Positions 17,660-26,718 of a stretch of 64,000 nt of DNA are shown one piece after another (the stretch's first letter is position 1; every line of letters starts with the position of its first letter). Location of the stretch: NCBI RefSeq assembly GCF_003967515.1, contig NZ_BIFQ01000002.1:1116001-1180000 (forward strand). Reading direction: 5' to 3'. A program made the translations under genes and the position numbers. Under the pieces are notes generated by a model that searched no databases, was not told the origin of the DNA, and saw nothing but the letters and a program-made list of their open reading frames with translations. Source of the stretch: Dictyobacter aurantiacus. Its GTDB lineage: Bacteria > Chloroflexota > Ktedonobacteria > Ktedonobacterales > Ktedonobacteraceae.

Positions 17660-19285
17660 CTACATGGTAGCCCCAAGAATCCACGGGGCAAACTCCTCTT
17701 CACCCAGGTCCTGGGCCTCACTCTTGCTCGGCCTGCCACTGGCCACGGCGATCACCTCATCCAGGATACGCCGCCCCACTTCTTCAAGGCTAACGCCATC
17801 GAGCACGACGCCCGCGTCGATATCGATATCGTCAGACATATTTTCGTACAGGGCGGTATTGGAAGAGACCTTAATTGAGGGGGCCGGCTTGAAACCAAAC
17901 ATCGAACCGCGACCGGTGGTAAAGACGATGATGTTGCAGCCGCCAGCTACCTGGCCGGTCACCGAAACCGGATCATAACCGGGAGTGTCCATGACAACCA
18001 GGCCGCGCTCCGTGATGGGCTGCGCGTAGTTATAAACCGCATTAAGAGGTGTCGTGCCGCCCTTGGCCGTCGCCCCCAGTGACTTCTCGTAGATGGTAGT
18101 CAGACCACCGAGCTTGTTGCCGGGTGATGGATTGTTGTTCATCTCCATGTCGTTGATGGCCGTATAATGCTCCCACCAGCGCAGACGCTCCACAAAGCTC
18201 TCGCCCACCTCACGACTGCGCGCGCGTCGCAGCAGGATATGTTCAGCGCCGTAAATCTCGGGGGTCTCACTCAACACAGCGGTTCCACCCTGGCGCACCA
18301 GTTCATCAACGCAGAAGCCCAGGCCAGGATTCGAGGTGATACCGCTCCAGCCGTCGCTACCACCGCACTGCAGAGCCAGCTTCAGTTCGGAGATAGGAAC
18401 CTCTTCACGCTGCACGGCGTTCACCTGCGGCAGCAGTCCTTCGATGATACGCACCCCTTCGGCGATAGTATGCGCAACGCCATGGTTCTCCTGCAGAGTC
18501 AAAAAGTGCGGCTGCTTCCACTGCTGTGCGTCGTCCAATCGCATGGCCTGGATCATCTCCTGCAGTTGATTGCTCTCGCAGCCCAGGCCAACCAGCAGGT
18601 AGGCGCCCACATTAGGATGCAGGGCCATGCCGGCCAGCACCCTCTGCAGCTGCTCGACCGCCGCGCTCCCCGTACGCATGCCGCAACCGCTCTTGTGCGT
18701 CAAGCCAATCACCCCATCGATATTGGGATAGGCCTGCATAATCTCAGGACCAAAGTGCCGCTCAATAGCACGCACCGTCGAGGCCGAGCAATTTACCGAA
18801 GCGATAATCGCCACATAGTTGCGCGTCCCCACGCGGCCATCGGGACGCCGATAGCCCATAAACGTACGGCGCTGCCCCTCCGGCACATATTCCACCGGGC
18901 GTACATCCACCCCATACTGATACTCCTGCTTCAACTCGCCAACCGACAGATTGTGGCTATGCACATGCTCGCCCGGCTGGATAGCTCGCGTGGCAAAACC
19001 GATCACCGAACCATAGCGGCGCACCGGCTGGCCCTCAGCCACCGCATGCAGCGCCACCTTATGCCCCGAGAGTACCCGCTGCACCACCTCTACCTGTCCC
19101 CCCAACTCACCCGGAAGACGCAAAACCACGCCCCGGCTCAGCGGAACACGCGCGATGGCCACATCGTCTTGCGGATGCAGTAAGATCGCCACCTCGTTCA
19201 ATTCAACCGGTTCTCCACGCGCCGCCACCCCGGTCTGAATGGTATGCAATGGCGTAGATGTTGTCGATGCTTCTCGCGTATCCAT
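17660..19285 (-). CDS. UxaA family dehydratase (altronate/galactarate dehydratase type)
   Basis: Fused N-terminal SAF domain (about residues 25-105, ILLHPQDDVAIARVPLSRG) and C-terminal UxaA domain (about 140-541) in one 541-aa chain, as in altronate and galactarate dehydratases. These enzymes remove water from sugar acids to give 2-keto-3-deoxy acids using a metal. Typical motifs: GYRRPDGRVGTRNY, HKSGCGMRTG, LGCESNQ, GGSDGWSG and NPSPGNKLGG. The ATG at 19285 has GGAG about 8 bases upstream. Probable partner of the LarA-like gene upstream on the same strand, now separated by repeat insertions. The exact sugar acid is unknown. Confidence 0.85.
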   Translation of the reverse strand: MDTREASTTSTPLHTIQTGVAARGEPVELNEVAILLHPQDDVAIARVPLSRGVVLRLPGELGGQVEVVQRVLSGHKVALHAVAEGQPVRRYGSVIGFATRAIQPGEHVHSHNLSVGELKQEYQYGVDVRPVEYVPEGQRRTFMGYRRPDGRVGTRNYVAIIASVNCSASTVRAIERHFGPEIMQAYPNIDGVIGLTHKSGCGMRTGSAAVEQLQRVLAGMALHPNVGAYLLVGLGCESNQLQEMIQAMRLDDAQQWKQPHFLTLQENHGVAHTIAEGVRIIEGLLPQVNAVQREEVPISELKLALQCGGSDGWSGITSNPGLGFCVDELVRQGGTAVLSETPEIYGAEHILLRRARSREVGESFVERLRWWEHYTAINDMEMNNNPSPGNKLGGLTTIYEKSLGATAKGGTTPLNAVYNYAQPITERGLVVMDTPGYDPVSVTGQVAGGCNIIVFTTGRGSMFGFKPAPSIKVSSNTALYENMSDDIDIDAGVVLDGVSLEEVGRRILDEVIAVASGRPSKSEAQDLGEEEFAPWILGATM

Positions 19286-19398
19286 AGATAGAGCTCCATT
19301 CTATTTCTATAATCTCTATTTCATATCAGATAAAGCTTCAATCCCTACAATCGGAGTAACGATCTTTCTAGAGTGTGCCCAACTTCCGCCATGTTGGA

Positions 19399-19574
19399 GG
19401 CATGTGCGCCCTTACAGGTATAGGTTTTTTGGAGCGGGGTCCAGGGGCGGCAGCCCATGGCGGGGTTTCAGGGGTGTCCCCTGATTTTCCCTCTCCTTGT
19501 GCCGCCGTCAGGCGGCACAAGCGGGTTCAAGGGGCAAGGCCCTTGAAAACCTATACTTGAAAGGCATGTGCGCC
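19399..19574 (-). mobile_element. Family B MITE-like element with 12-bp direct repeats (B1)
   Basis: A 152-bp element (19411-19562) is flanked by the direct repeat GGCATGTGCGCC at 19399-19410 and 19563-19574. Its ends carry the inverted repeat GTATAGGTTTT/AAAACCTATAC. The inside has three GC-rich hairpins, including GTGCCGCC/GGCGGCAC and GGGG-CGGCAGCCC. The same element lies in the opposite orientation at 32557-32708 and is very similar. It has no coding capacity, as in a non-autonomous transposon. It sits between the LarA-like and UxaA genes. Confidence 0.85.
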
Positions 19575-19640
19575 CCCGGTGCACCAACAATTAAAGAACT
19601 CTTGAGCACCGCAGGAGCAAAACCTCATACAGGGAGCAGG
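19575..19640. repeat. Family A repeat remnant
   Basis: GGTGCACCAACA, then AACTCTTGAGCACCGCAGGAGC and AAACCTCAT, matches the hairpin right half and spacer of the A5 copy at 28260-28315. The left half appears to lie before B1 (TGTTGG at 19392-19397), so B1 seems to have landed inside an A hairpin. Confidence 0.55.
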
Positions 19641-19675
19641 CAATGATCACTAAAGTCAGACACGTCTTACAATGG

Positions 19676-21001
19676 TCAGGTGTGAAAGCGCAAAATATGT
19701 TCAAAGGATGGTAGGGTATTATCATCCGCTACATAAAAGGGCTCGGGGGGCCCCAGCAGCTCGATGTCGCAGTCAGAACGCAGGTGCTCCAGACTGGCCG
19801 GGCTGGCGAGCAGGTATTCCAGACTCAAAGTATTTTTGATGCGTGCCAGGCGTACCTGCGTCAGATCCGGCCTACCGCAACTGCGGATCGCGGCCGCCAC
19901 GGCCTCACGCTCGCTCTCCATAATCGGCGGCAACTTGGTAGAGTTTAAAGCGATCACGCCGGCTGTCAGGCTATTGATATAAAACGACTGGCTATCCAGT
20001 TGCTCATAGAGCCGGGCGGTCGTAAAATCGGCCATTCCCAGTCCGATCGCGTTACCGTGCGAAGCCTCGGTCAGACGTAGCACCGCGATCGCCGTCGCCT
20101 CCACCGCCGTCCGCTTCTGGGGACCCCAGCGCATGCGACCGGTAATATTGGGATCCATGCCCGCTCCACTGATATTTTTCCCTATCTCATCCACCACCAG
20201 AACATCCAGTTCATCCCATGGCAGACGCGGCATCAAAGCGCGGGCCCGGTCCAACAGCAGGCGTTCAGGCTCGGTACCGATACCCTCAGGAGGGATACAG
20301 GCAATCTCCGCCACCTCATCGTATGCATTCTCAACGATCGCCAATCCACACAGGATAGCTGCATGGGCGACCGAGAATCGCGCCACCTCTGGAAGCTGCA
20401 CGCACAGCCCATCCAGTCCCCAGGAGTGCAGCGTCAACGCGCCCTTATGCTTGCCCAGGCCGATGGCCAGCATCTTTGACAGCCCGCTCTCGATAGGAGC
20501 GGTAAAGTCGGTGTGTGGCTTGACGCGATTGAGTACGATAATGCCATCCGCAGCATTGGCGGCACGATCTATGTGGACTGGCAGGCCATTGGGCAAGGTA
20601 CCCAGCAGATCCACGTCTAGCGAAGAGATAATGGGTGCACCGCAATATTCCTCGGTTACGCCCAGACTCTCCACAATCTCACGCTGGCCCTCGGGTGTTG
20701 CCCCGCCATGACTGCCCATAGCCGGCACGATAAAGGGTTCGGCGCCGTACTGCTTCAAAGTCTCAGCCACGGTACGCACAACTAACGCCAGATCCGCGAT
20801 CCCCCGACTACCCGCCGTGATCGCGATACGCGCCCCCGGCCTGATCTGCTCTCTTAAATTCCGGGACTCGATGGCCTCTACGACAGCGCCGGCTACATCT
20901 TCAACGCGAGGGCGCGGAAAACGCTGACGCAACAACTGCAGCGGCGGTAGAGGGACAGAAGAAAATAATTGATAAGTATCTCGATATGGGCCAAAAGCCA
21001 T
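19676..21001 (-). CDS. LarA-like (DUF2088) nickel-pincer racemase/epimerase family protein
   Basis: Protein of 441 aa with the two-lobe organisation of lactate racemase LarA and DUF2088 proteins. N-terminal lobe: PGARIAITAGSRGI, VPAMGSHGGATPEGQ; middle: VKPHTDFTAPIESGLSKMLAIGLGKHKG, where LarA carries the lysine that holds the nickel-pincer nucleotide. The family racemises or epimerises 2-hydroxy acids. The ATG at 21001 has GGAGG 7 bases upstream; a reading to 21037 is less likely. It is on the same strand as the UxaA gene 390 bp downstream, so a hydroxy-acid or sugar-acid substrate is reasonable. No larB/larC/larE maturation gene is nearby, so cofactor supply must come from elsewhere. Confidence 0.8.
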   Translation of the reverse strand: MAFGPYRDTYQLFSSVPLPPLQLLRQRFPRPRVEDVAGAVVEAIESRNLREQIRPGARIAITAGSRGIADLALVVRTVAETLKQYGAEPFIVPAMGSHGGATPEGQREIVESLGVTEEYCGAPIISSLDVDLLGTLPNGLPVHIDRAANAADGIIVLNRVKPHTDFTAPIESGLSKMLAIGLGKHKGALTLHSWGLDGLCVQLPEVARFSVAHAAILCGLAIVENAYDEVAEIACIPPEGIGTEPERLLLDRARALMPRLPWDELDVLVVDEIGKNISGAGMDPNITGRMRWGPQKRTAVEATAIAVLRLTEASHGNAIGLGMADFTTARLYEQLDSQSFYINSLTAGVIALNSTKLPPIMESEREAVAAAIRSCGRPDLTQVRLARIKNTLSLEYLLASPASLEHLRSDCDIELLGPPEPFYVADDNTLPSFEHILRFHT

Positions 21002-21150
21002 ATGAAAACCTCCGACGGTGGGTGCTTGCATCTCCACACAACAACGTAGAAGATACAGGAGAGGATGCGCTACATTTTCATCGGTTTATGCAATAATACC
21101 ATATTAGCGCCAAAACGCTCCGTTATTTTCCCTGTAAGGTACATCAGATA

Positions 21151-22833
21151 TCACGAGGCCGGGCGCAGCCTGAATTTACCAAGCAGGTGGGCAAAGACAA
21201 ACAGATCCTCAGGGGAGAAGCGAAGGAGGATGAGGGCAAAACAGTAGGTGATAATGAAAAGGATCATGGCGCCAAGGGTAACGAGCACGCGAAACATATC
21301 TGACTCAATCTGCATACAGTGCAGGATAAGGTAACCGGTCAGCACTGCCAGGCCACCTGCCAGCAATGGCTTATACAATTGCCAGCGCAATGGCTGCATC
21401 TTCAGGTACCAGTTGACCCAACAAAAACTCAGTCCGTAGGTAATAAGCGAGGAAAAAAAGATACTTAGCGCCGCTCCCATGGCGGCATAAAGCTGGATCA
21501 TAATACATGAAAGTATGATGTTGGCACCAATAGAAAGCGTGCTATTGAGCATGATCAGGCGCGGAGGCGCTACCATAACGAAGATGTAAGATGCTGGTCC
21601 CAGCACGGCATACACCAGAAATCCCACGCAGATAATGATCAACACGGTTTCATAACCAGCATAGGCGGCTCCAAAGCCTTGCAGCACGACCTGCCGGAAG
21701 ATTAAGAGCCAGAGAAAGACTGGCAGGCTCAATAAGATAGACCAGCGCGTCACTGCGGCATACATCCGCGTGATGCGCACTGGCAAGCCGTGATAGTAGT
21801 ACTCGGCAATCAAAGGGGTATAGCGGACGGAGAGCGCCGCCAGCGGCATGGTGACAAAAATCGCGGCCCGCTCGGCAACAAGGTAGCCAGCCGCCTGGCC
21901 GGGGGTAGCCAGCAATCCAAGCAACAAGGCGTTCAGCGTATCCGCCAGCGCATAGATCAGTCCATTAAAAAACAGTGGCAGGCTCAAGGCCAGCCAGCGG
22001 CGCACCTGGTAGCTGGCGGGCAACACATGCGGCGTATGCCGCTTCACAATACGCATCAGCACCAGGTAACCAATGCCAACCGCGAATAGATAGCCCACAA
22101 TGGTGGAGAAGCTAAGCCCCTCCACCTTCCAATCCAGTAGAAAAGCCAGCACTAACATGATCAGGGTCAGAACCGGCTGCACAATACGCTCGATATACAT
22201 CTTCCAGAGCACTTCTTTAAAGGCCTGCAAGCCCGCCGCGATCACCGTCTGTAGAGCGATCAGTGGTATCAGTACAGTCATCTCGCGCAGCAACAGGGTA
22301 CATGAAGCATCATGGTAAAAGAGCAGCGCGATCCGAGGAGCATAAACAAAGAAGAGCAGGCCAGCAAACAGGCCCAGGACTATAGTAATCAGCAGGATAA
22401 AGCGGGTCAGGCCCACAACCAGTTTCAGCTCGCTCTTTAAGAGATAACGAGGAAGAAGGCGAACAAAGACAATGTCAAAGCCCGATTTAGCGATCCAGCC
22501 GAGAATATAGGTCAGACTAAATATTTCGCCAAACATGCCATAGACAGCCGGTGAAACCATGCGGGCCATCAATATATTCGCAACATAGCGCATCAGCGTC
22601 GACCCAAGATAACCCCCGCTGACAACAGTACCGCCACCCACAACCTCGCTCATATCTATACAGAGAGCTATCAGTTCTTTAGACATCAGTGCCGGAACCA
22701 CTGATGTCACGGGCTCAGATCGCACACACTCAGCAACCAGTACATCATCTATACGTGCATCGTCACCATGAACAGCCAGCCGAGATTGATGATCGTGCCG
22801 GACCAATCGCTTGCGAGCACGTATCAGCGACAT
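21151..22833 (-). CDS. Polysaccharide/lipid-linked oligosaccharide flippase
   Basis: Integral membrane protein of 560 aa with 12-14 hydrophobic helices from about residue 70 on, preceded by a 60-residue polar tail. The first helix region GGTVVSGGYLGSTLMRYVANILMARMVSPAVYGMFG is typical of the Wzx/MOP-superfamily flippases that move lipid-linked sugar units across the membrane. The ATG at 22833 has GGAGGAG 7 bases upstream. No polymerase or glycosyltransferase gene adjoins it; the PMT-like transferase at 13.7-15.4 kb is the only other envelope-sugar gene nearby. Confidence 0.82.
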   Translation of the reverse strand: MSLIRARKRLVRHDHQSRLAVHGDDARIDDVLVAECVRSEPVTSVVPALMSKELIALCIDMSEVVGGGTVVSGGYLGSTLMRYVANILMARMVSPAVYGMFGEIFSLTYILGWIAKSGFDIVFVRLLPRYLLKSELKLVVGLTRFILLITIVLGLFAGLLFFVYAPRIALLFYHDASCTLLLREMTVLIPLIALQTVIAAGLQAFKEVLWKMYIERIVQPVLTLIMLVLAFLLDWKVEGLSFSTIVGYLFAVGIGYLVLMRIVKRHTPHVLPASYQVRRWLALSLPLFFNGLIYALADTLNALLLGLLATPGQAAGYLVAERAAIFVTMPLAALSVRYTPLIAEYYYHGLPVRITRMYAAVTRWSILLSLPVFLWLLIFRQVVLQGFGAAYAGYETVLIIICVGFLVYAVLGPASYIFVMVAPPRLIMLNSTLSIGANIILSCIMIQLYAAMGAALSIFFSSLITYGLSFCWVNWYLKMQPLRWQLYKPLLAGGLAVLTGYLILHCMQIESDMFRVLVTLGAMILFIITYCFALILLRFSPEDLFVFAHLLGKFRLRPAS

Positions 22834-23073
22834 ACATCTACTCCTCCCGCCAACACTACCGCATCCGATCGTCGCCTTAACGGGGCCAGAATACCAATAA
22901 AAAGCAATATAGCTGCAAAATACAGTATATTTTCATTTTACTGGCTTTGCAAAAAATTGATGGACCAGGACTTCTGAACGATCAGTTAGCTAGATATGAG
23001 GTCGAAGGCACATTTTTAATGAATAAAATAGGTATGTGCCCCCAGGTTGTCGTTGAGGTATGAAGCATGCGGA

Positions 23074-24957
23074 TCACGGCGTCATGATGCTGGTATTCAA
23101 GATCGTTTTTTGCCGCTCACGGAACTGGGTGCTATCGATAGCGTGTGTGTCCAGAAAAGCCGTCAGCGAAACAAAGAGCTGATATTCAACCAGCTTGAGA
23201 TAGTGCTCCTTGTCCAACTGCTGAAAGTGGCGCTGATAATTCGTGGAACAGGCCTTCTCACGCAGGCTGGTGGCGGCCCCATAGTCAAACGTGGGCTTAT
23301 GCTCAATCTCCTGCTGGGTGCGCCGCCGCCTGATCCACAGCCAGTCCTTCAGCATATGTCCTACCAGGCGATATGGGGTCAGCAAGATCAACAGTGCGTA
23401 CGCGGGAACCGCAATCTGACCACATAGTTTCCAGAGACAACGCAGATCAAATCGCGTGCGCAATTCATCGATCTCGCGATAGCGCGCATCGATCGGTGGT
23501 AGGACATGATAATGGCCCTCAATCAACAGATTATTGCCGGTACGCTGGAAGCGCAGGAAGAAAGATAACACCAGATCTCCCTGCCAGGAATCTATCCGGT
23601 AGCATTGATAATAGCGAACCGCATCATCACTCATCTGTCCACCTGTACTGGTAAGTTCGGAAGCCGTCCCATCCTTATACATGCGCACCATCTCATCCTC
23701 CAGCCACGTCACCGGATGGGCAAAGGGGTTGGGCAGAAATTCCCTGCGCTCACGGATCTCTTTCCCATCGACGTATAGCTTATCCTCCACCAGCAGATTG
23801 CTCAGATTCAATTTCGCCATATCGCTGGCCAGGGTGTCATAGAGCTCACTTAACATAAAGGCCCTTGGATGCGCATTCTTCCCCAGCAGCGTCTTACCCC
23901 GAGAGATATCGATCACAAACGACCAGCTCTTCACGTGCGCACCCGAACCAGCGAATGGTGAAAAACCGCTATAGACCACCACATTGGCCGGACGCTGTGA
24001 TAGACCCGTATTGAGATTCCATTCGATCGCCGGCGGTAAGGCAGCGCTCCCGGTATCAAGTACAAAATTATTACGACGGAGCTTATATACATCGGGCCCA
24101 TAATAGCACCAGCAACGCTCAAGCATAATTACGATCCAGGCCAGCACGAATGGCAGGAGATAGGACATAAAACCAACAACTGGAAAAGCCGGAATAATCA
24201 GCCAGCATCCCAACACAAAAGCAACCAGTAGCACCATGTCGCGCAAGATGAAACGTCGTCGGGCCGCCAGCGCCCAGCGAGCAATCGTATAGACGCTGAT
24301 ACCAGAAGTATCACCAAAGGCGCGCACATTGTCATGGATAATATTGTTATTGACATAGTTACAGAACGTCTCATCGCTATAAGCGGCCATACAGAGATAA
24401 CGCGTAACCTCGGCAGAACCGGAAAGGGTCATTTCAGGCGATGGTGTCTCGGCCTCGATAGATGGAACACGGGGAATGCCAGGGCCTTGCATCATGGGCG
24501 GGACCTGCGCCTGTTCAATCTCCGTCTCGACGGTACCGGTCCCCGGGAAAGGTTGCGCCGTAGCCACAAACTCACTGATGGGCCGCCGGCCGGTAGCATG
24601 TCTGCTGGTAAGCTGTTGCTCATTGGCGCTCTGTCGCACCGCCACTAATTGAAATCTCACCCCAAAATCACCCAGCGTAATCGTATCGCCATCGTGCAAT
24701 TCACCGCGATGCGTTCGTTTCTGATTAATCGCCAGGTAGTTGGCCACATTGGAGACACCTATCATCAAATGTTCGTGGTCCTGCCAGATATGCGCGTGGC
24801 CAGGCTGCAGTCCAGATATACGAATAGTATCATTCAATGAGCTACCGATTGAAATAGAGAGCGAGGAAGAGATCTCATATCTCTGGCGTGCTAGCGGACC
24901 ATTTAAAAACTGCAGAAACATACGATATGGCGTAGATACACCCATTTCCATCTTCAT
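23074..24957 (-). CDS. FHA-domain membrane protein
   Basis: Protein of 627 aa. An N-terminal FHA-type domain (about residues 15-110; ISIGSSLNDTIRISG, PGHAHIWQD, HDGDTITLGD) would bind phosphothreonine, though the usual GRS is GSS. A polar linker follows. Two close membrane helices lie near 235-280 (LLVAFVLGCWLII; LLPFVLAWIVIML), then a soluble region of about 220 aa and a further hydrophobic stretch (CGQIAVPAYALLILLTPY) near 525. The soluble region is not recognised. The ATG at 24957 follows AAGGGGGG. Its kinase partner is not adjacent, and the window's kinase-like protein at 30.7 kb looks inactive. Confidence 0.75.
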   Translation of the reverse strand: MKMEMGVSTPYRMFLQFLNGPLARQRYEISSSLSISIGSSLNDTIRISGLQPGHAHIWQDHEHLMIGVSNVANYLAINQKRTHRGELHDGDTITLGDFGVRFQLVAVRQSANEQQLTSRHATGRRPISEFVATAQPFPGTGTVETEIEQAQVPPMMQGPGIPRVPSIEAETPSPEMTLSGSAEVTRYLCMAAYSDETFCNYVNNNIIHDNVRAFGDTSGISVYTIARWALAARRRFILRDMVLLVAFVLGCWLIIPAFPVVGFMSYLLPFVLAWIVIMLERCWCYYGPDVYKLRRNNFVLDTGSAALPPAIEWNLNTGLSQRPANVVVYSGFSPFAGSGAHVKSWSFVIDISRGKTLLGKNAHPRAFMLSELYDTLASDMAKLNLSNLLVEDKLYVDGKEIRERREFLPNPFAHPVTWLEDEMVRMYKDGTASELTSTGGQMSDDAVRYYQCYRIDSWQGDLVLSFFLRFQRTGNNLLIEGHYHVLPPIDARYREIDELRTRFDLRCLWKLCGQIAVPAYALLILLTPYRLVGHMLKDWLWIRRRRTQQEIEHKPTFDYGAATSLREKACSTNYQRHFQQLDKEHYLKLVEYQLFVSLTAFLDTHAIDSTQFRERQKTILNTSIMTP

Positions 24958-25144
24958 AGTACCCCCCTTACCAGATCTACCAATAAGTTCATGCCAGATA
25001 TCCACACACAGTATACACAATCTTTGATATAAGAAATGCATAAAGATTCTTATGCATTCATGCGTTCAGCTAAGTTTAGGAGCGGTTTCATAGGTATATA
25101 AGCATTTAAAATTGCTTTGGGGTAAACTACCAGAAGGTACTATA

Positions 25145-25234
25145 AATCCGGTGGGCGTAAGCGCCACCACACGCGCGGCCGCGCTGGTTTTTAATGTGGT
25201 GTGGCAGGGGCGCGCCCCTGCCACACCACATTAA
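25145..25234. repeat. Family A repeat, left arm plus loopless hairpin (A4)
   Basis: GC-rich arm (ACACGCGCGGCCGCGCT) then TTTTT, followed by a perfect 44-bp palindrome at 25191-25234 with no loop (centre CG|CG). It ends 22 bp past the stop of the P450 gene on the minus strand and may terminate it. The second hairpin and right arm are missing. Confidence 0.8.
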
Positions 25235-25255
25235 CTAATCGATTGGGAGGATTCT

Positions 25256-26584
25256 TTATTGGCGTGTTACGCGCATGTAAATGCCGTGCAGGGGCATGCC
25301 GGTAACGCCATAGGCCTGGACGATCTCCTGATCAGGGACAAGTTCCAGGTTATAGTTGCGCAGGATGTGGGAGGCCATAGCTTTAATCTCCACCTGGGCA
25401 AAGTTGATGCCGATGCAGATGCGTGGTCCACCGCCAAAGCCGACCAGGGCATAAGGATTCTTCTTGTGCTCCTCACGGGGAGCCGCGAAGCGATCGGGAT
25501 CAAATTTCTCAGGATCTTTGAAGATCTGTGGCAGCATATGCGAGCCAATGATGGAGTAGAACAGGAATGAACCGGCCGGCATATGATAGCCGTTGAAAAC
25601 AAAATCCTCAGTCACGCCGCGTGGCCCATTGGGAACAGGAGCGTATAGCCGCTCGGCCTCACTGAGCGCGTTCTCCAGCACCTTCATACGCTTGATATCC
25701 TCTAAACCGGGATCAGCCTTCTGCCCCAGAATCTGCTCCTGCTCACGCAGGATACGCTGTGTGTAGTCGGGATGCTGCGTCAGCAGGTAGAGCAGCCAGG
25801 CACTCAGGCTGGTCGATGTTTCATGTCCGGCGATCAACAAAATGTTAACATGGGCGATGATCTGCTCCTCGCTCATAGCATTGCCAGCGGCATCGCGAGC
25901 ATTGACCAGCAGGCTAAAAACATCATCCCCAGGATGGTGTCGACGCTCTTCGATCTTTGGATGCAACAACTGGGCGATCTCATAGTTGGTGCGCTTCAGA
26001 TGCTGCATAAACTCTTCTTGCGTAGTGATCGTCTCTGGTGCTTCCAGCAAAGACATGTAGAGTTCACGGAAACGATCAACTTCCACCCCCGGCTTCAGGC
26101 TGGTCAACGCCTCGGCCGCCACTTCAAAGGTTAGTTTGCGCGTCTCCTCATATACGTTGACCTCGGGGCGCTCGGCCCAGCTGGCCACCTGTTCACGAAT
26201 CACGCGGTTCATCAAAGGCAGATAACGATCCATATAGCTCACAGTGAACGCCGGATTCATCACTTTCCGCTGCTGGTCGTGCTCGGCTCCATCCATGCTC
26301 AACAGGCCACGCCCGAACATATCCACCACCGAGAAGATTGTTCCCCAGCCCACAAAATTAGAGAACTTCTGACGATTGCTCACCATCACAAAACGATTCG
26401 CCTCTGGTCCAACCATATAAACGATATCCGGCATATCGAAGAATCCAGAACGAAAGATGGGTCCATGCTTTGTGTAGGCCTCAGCCAGCAATTGTCCGAG
26501 GTGTAACTGGTAATCATCTGGCATGGTTACATAGGGAATAGCATCGTATGGGAGAGCCTGTGCCTGCTGGTCTACCGAATTCAT
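25256..26584 (-). CDS. Cytochrome P450
   Basis: Soluble bacterial P450 of 442 aa. Motifs: AGHETST (I-helix oxygen-activation threonine) near 265, EAER (ExxR of the K helix) near 315, PDRF, and FGGGPRICIGINFA near 395-410 with the haem-thiolate Cys. The ATG at 26584 has GCAGGAG 7-8 bases upstream. No ferredoxin or reductase gene adjoins it. Two copies of a palindromic operator lie in its promoter region and a third in front of the TetR gene upstream, so it is probably the regulator's target. The substrate is unknown; the lack of biosynthetic neighbours points to detoxification or fatty-acid/xenobiotic oxidation. Confidence 0.92.
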   Translation of the reverse strand: MNSVDQQAQALPYDAIPYVTMPDDYQLHLGQLLAEAYTKHGPIFRSGFFDMPDIVYMVGPEANRFVMVSNRQKFSNFVGWGTIFSVVDMFGRGLLSMDGAEHDQQRKVMNPAFTVSYMDRYLPLMNRVIREQVASWAERPEVNVYEETRKLTFEVAAEALTSLKPGVEVDRFRELYMSLLEAPETITTQEEFMQHLKRTNYEIAQLLHPKIEERRHHPGDDVFSLLVNARDAAGNAMSEEQIIAHVNILLIAGHETSTSLSAWLLYLLTQHPDYTQRILREQEQILGQKADPGLEDIKRMKVLENALSEAERLYAPVPNGPRGVTEDFVFNGYHMPAGSFLFYSIIGSHMLPQIFKDPEKFDPDRFAAPREEHKKNPYALVGFGGGPRICIGINFAQVEIKAMASHILRNYNLELVPDQEIVQAYGVTGMPLHGIYMRVTRQ

Positions 26585-26600
26585 AATTCTACTCCTGCAT

Positions 26601-26623
26601 CGGTGAATGAAGTTCATTCACCG
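26601..26623. promoter_or_regulatory. TetR operator copy 1 in the P450 promoter
   Basis: Perfect 23-bp palindrome centred on G26612, core TGAATGAAGTTCATTCA, 17 bp upstream of the P450 start. The core repeats at 26648-26670 and, with one change, at 27375-27391. Confidence 0.8.
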
Positions 26624-26647
26624 ACAACCATCAATAATATTCTTTCT

Positions 26648-26670
26648 TAATGAATGAAGTTCATTCATTA
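26648..26670. promoter_or_regulatory. TetR operator copy 2 in the P450 promoter
   Basis: Second perfect 23-bp palindrome with the same TGAATGAAGTTCATTCA core, 47 bp centre-to-centre from copy 1. The spacing suggests cooperative or paired dimer binding. Confidence 0.8.
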
Positions 26671-26718
26671 GCATTACGCCACATAGTGGAAAAGGTTGTA
26701 GTTTTTAGTTACGAACTT

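Noticed and set aside
18167..19183. Long (338-codon) plus-strand ORF
   Set aside because: Antisense shadow of the UxaA gene; rich in His/Gln/Leu as expected from reverse reading, with no family motifs.
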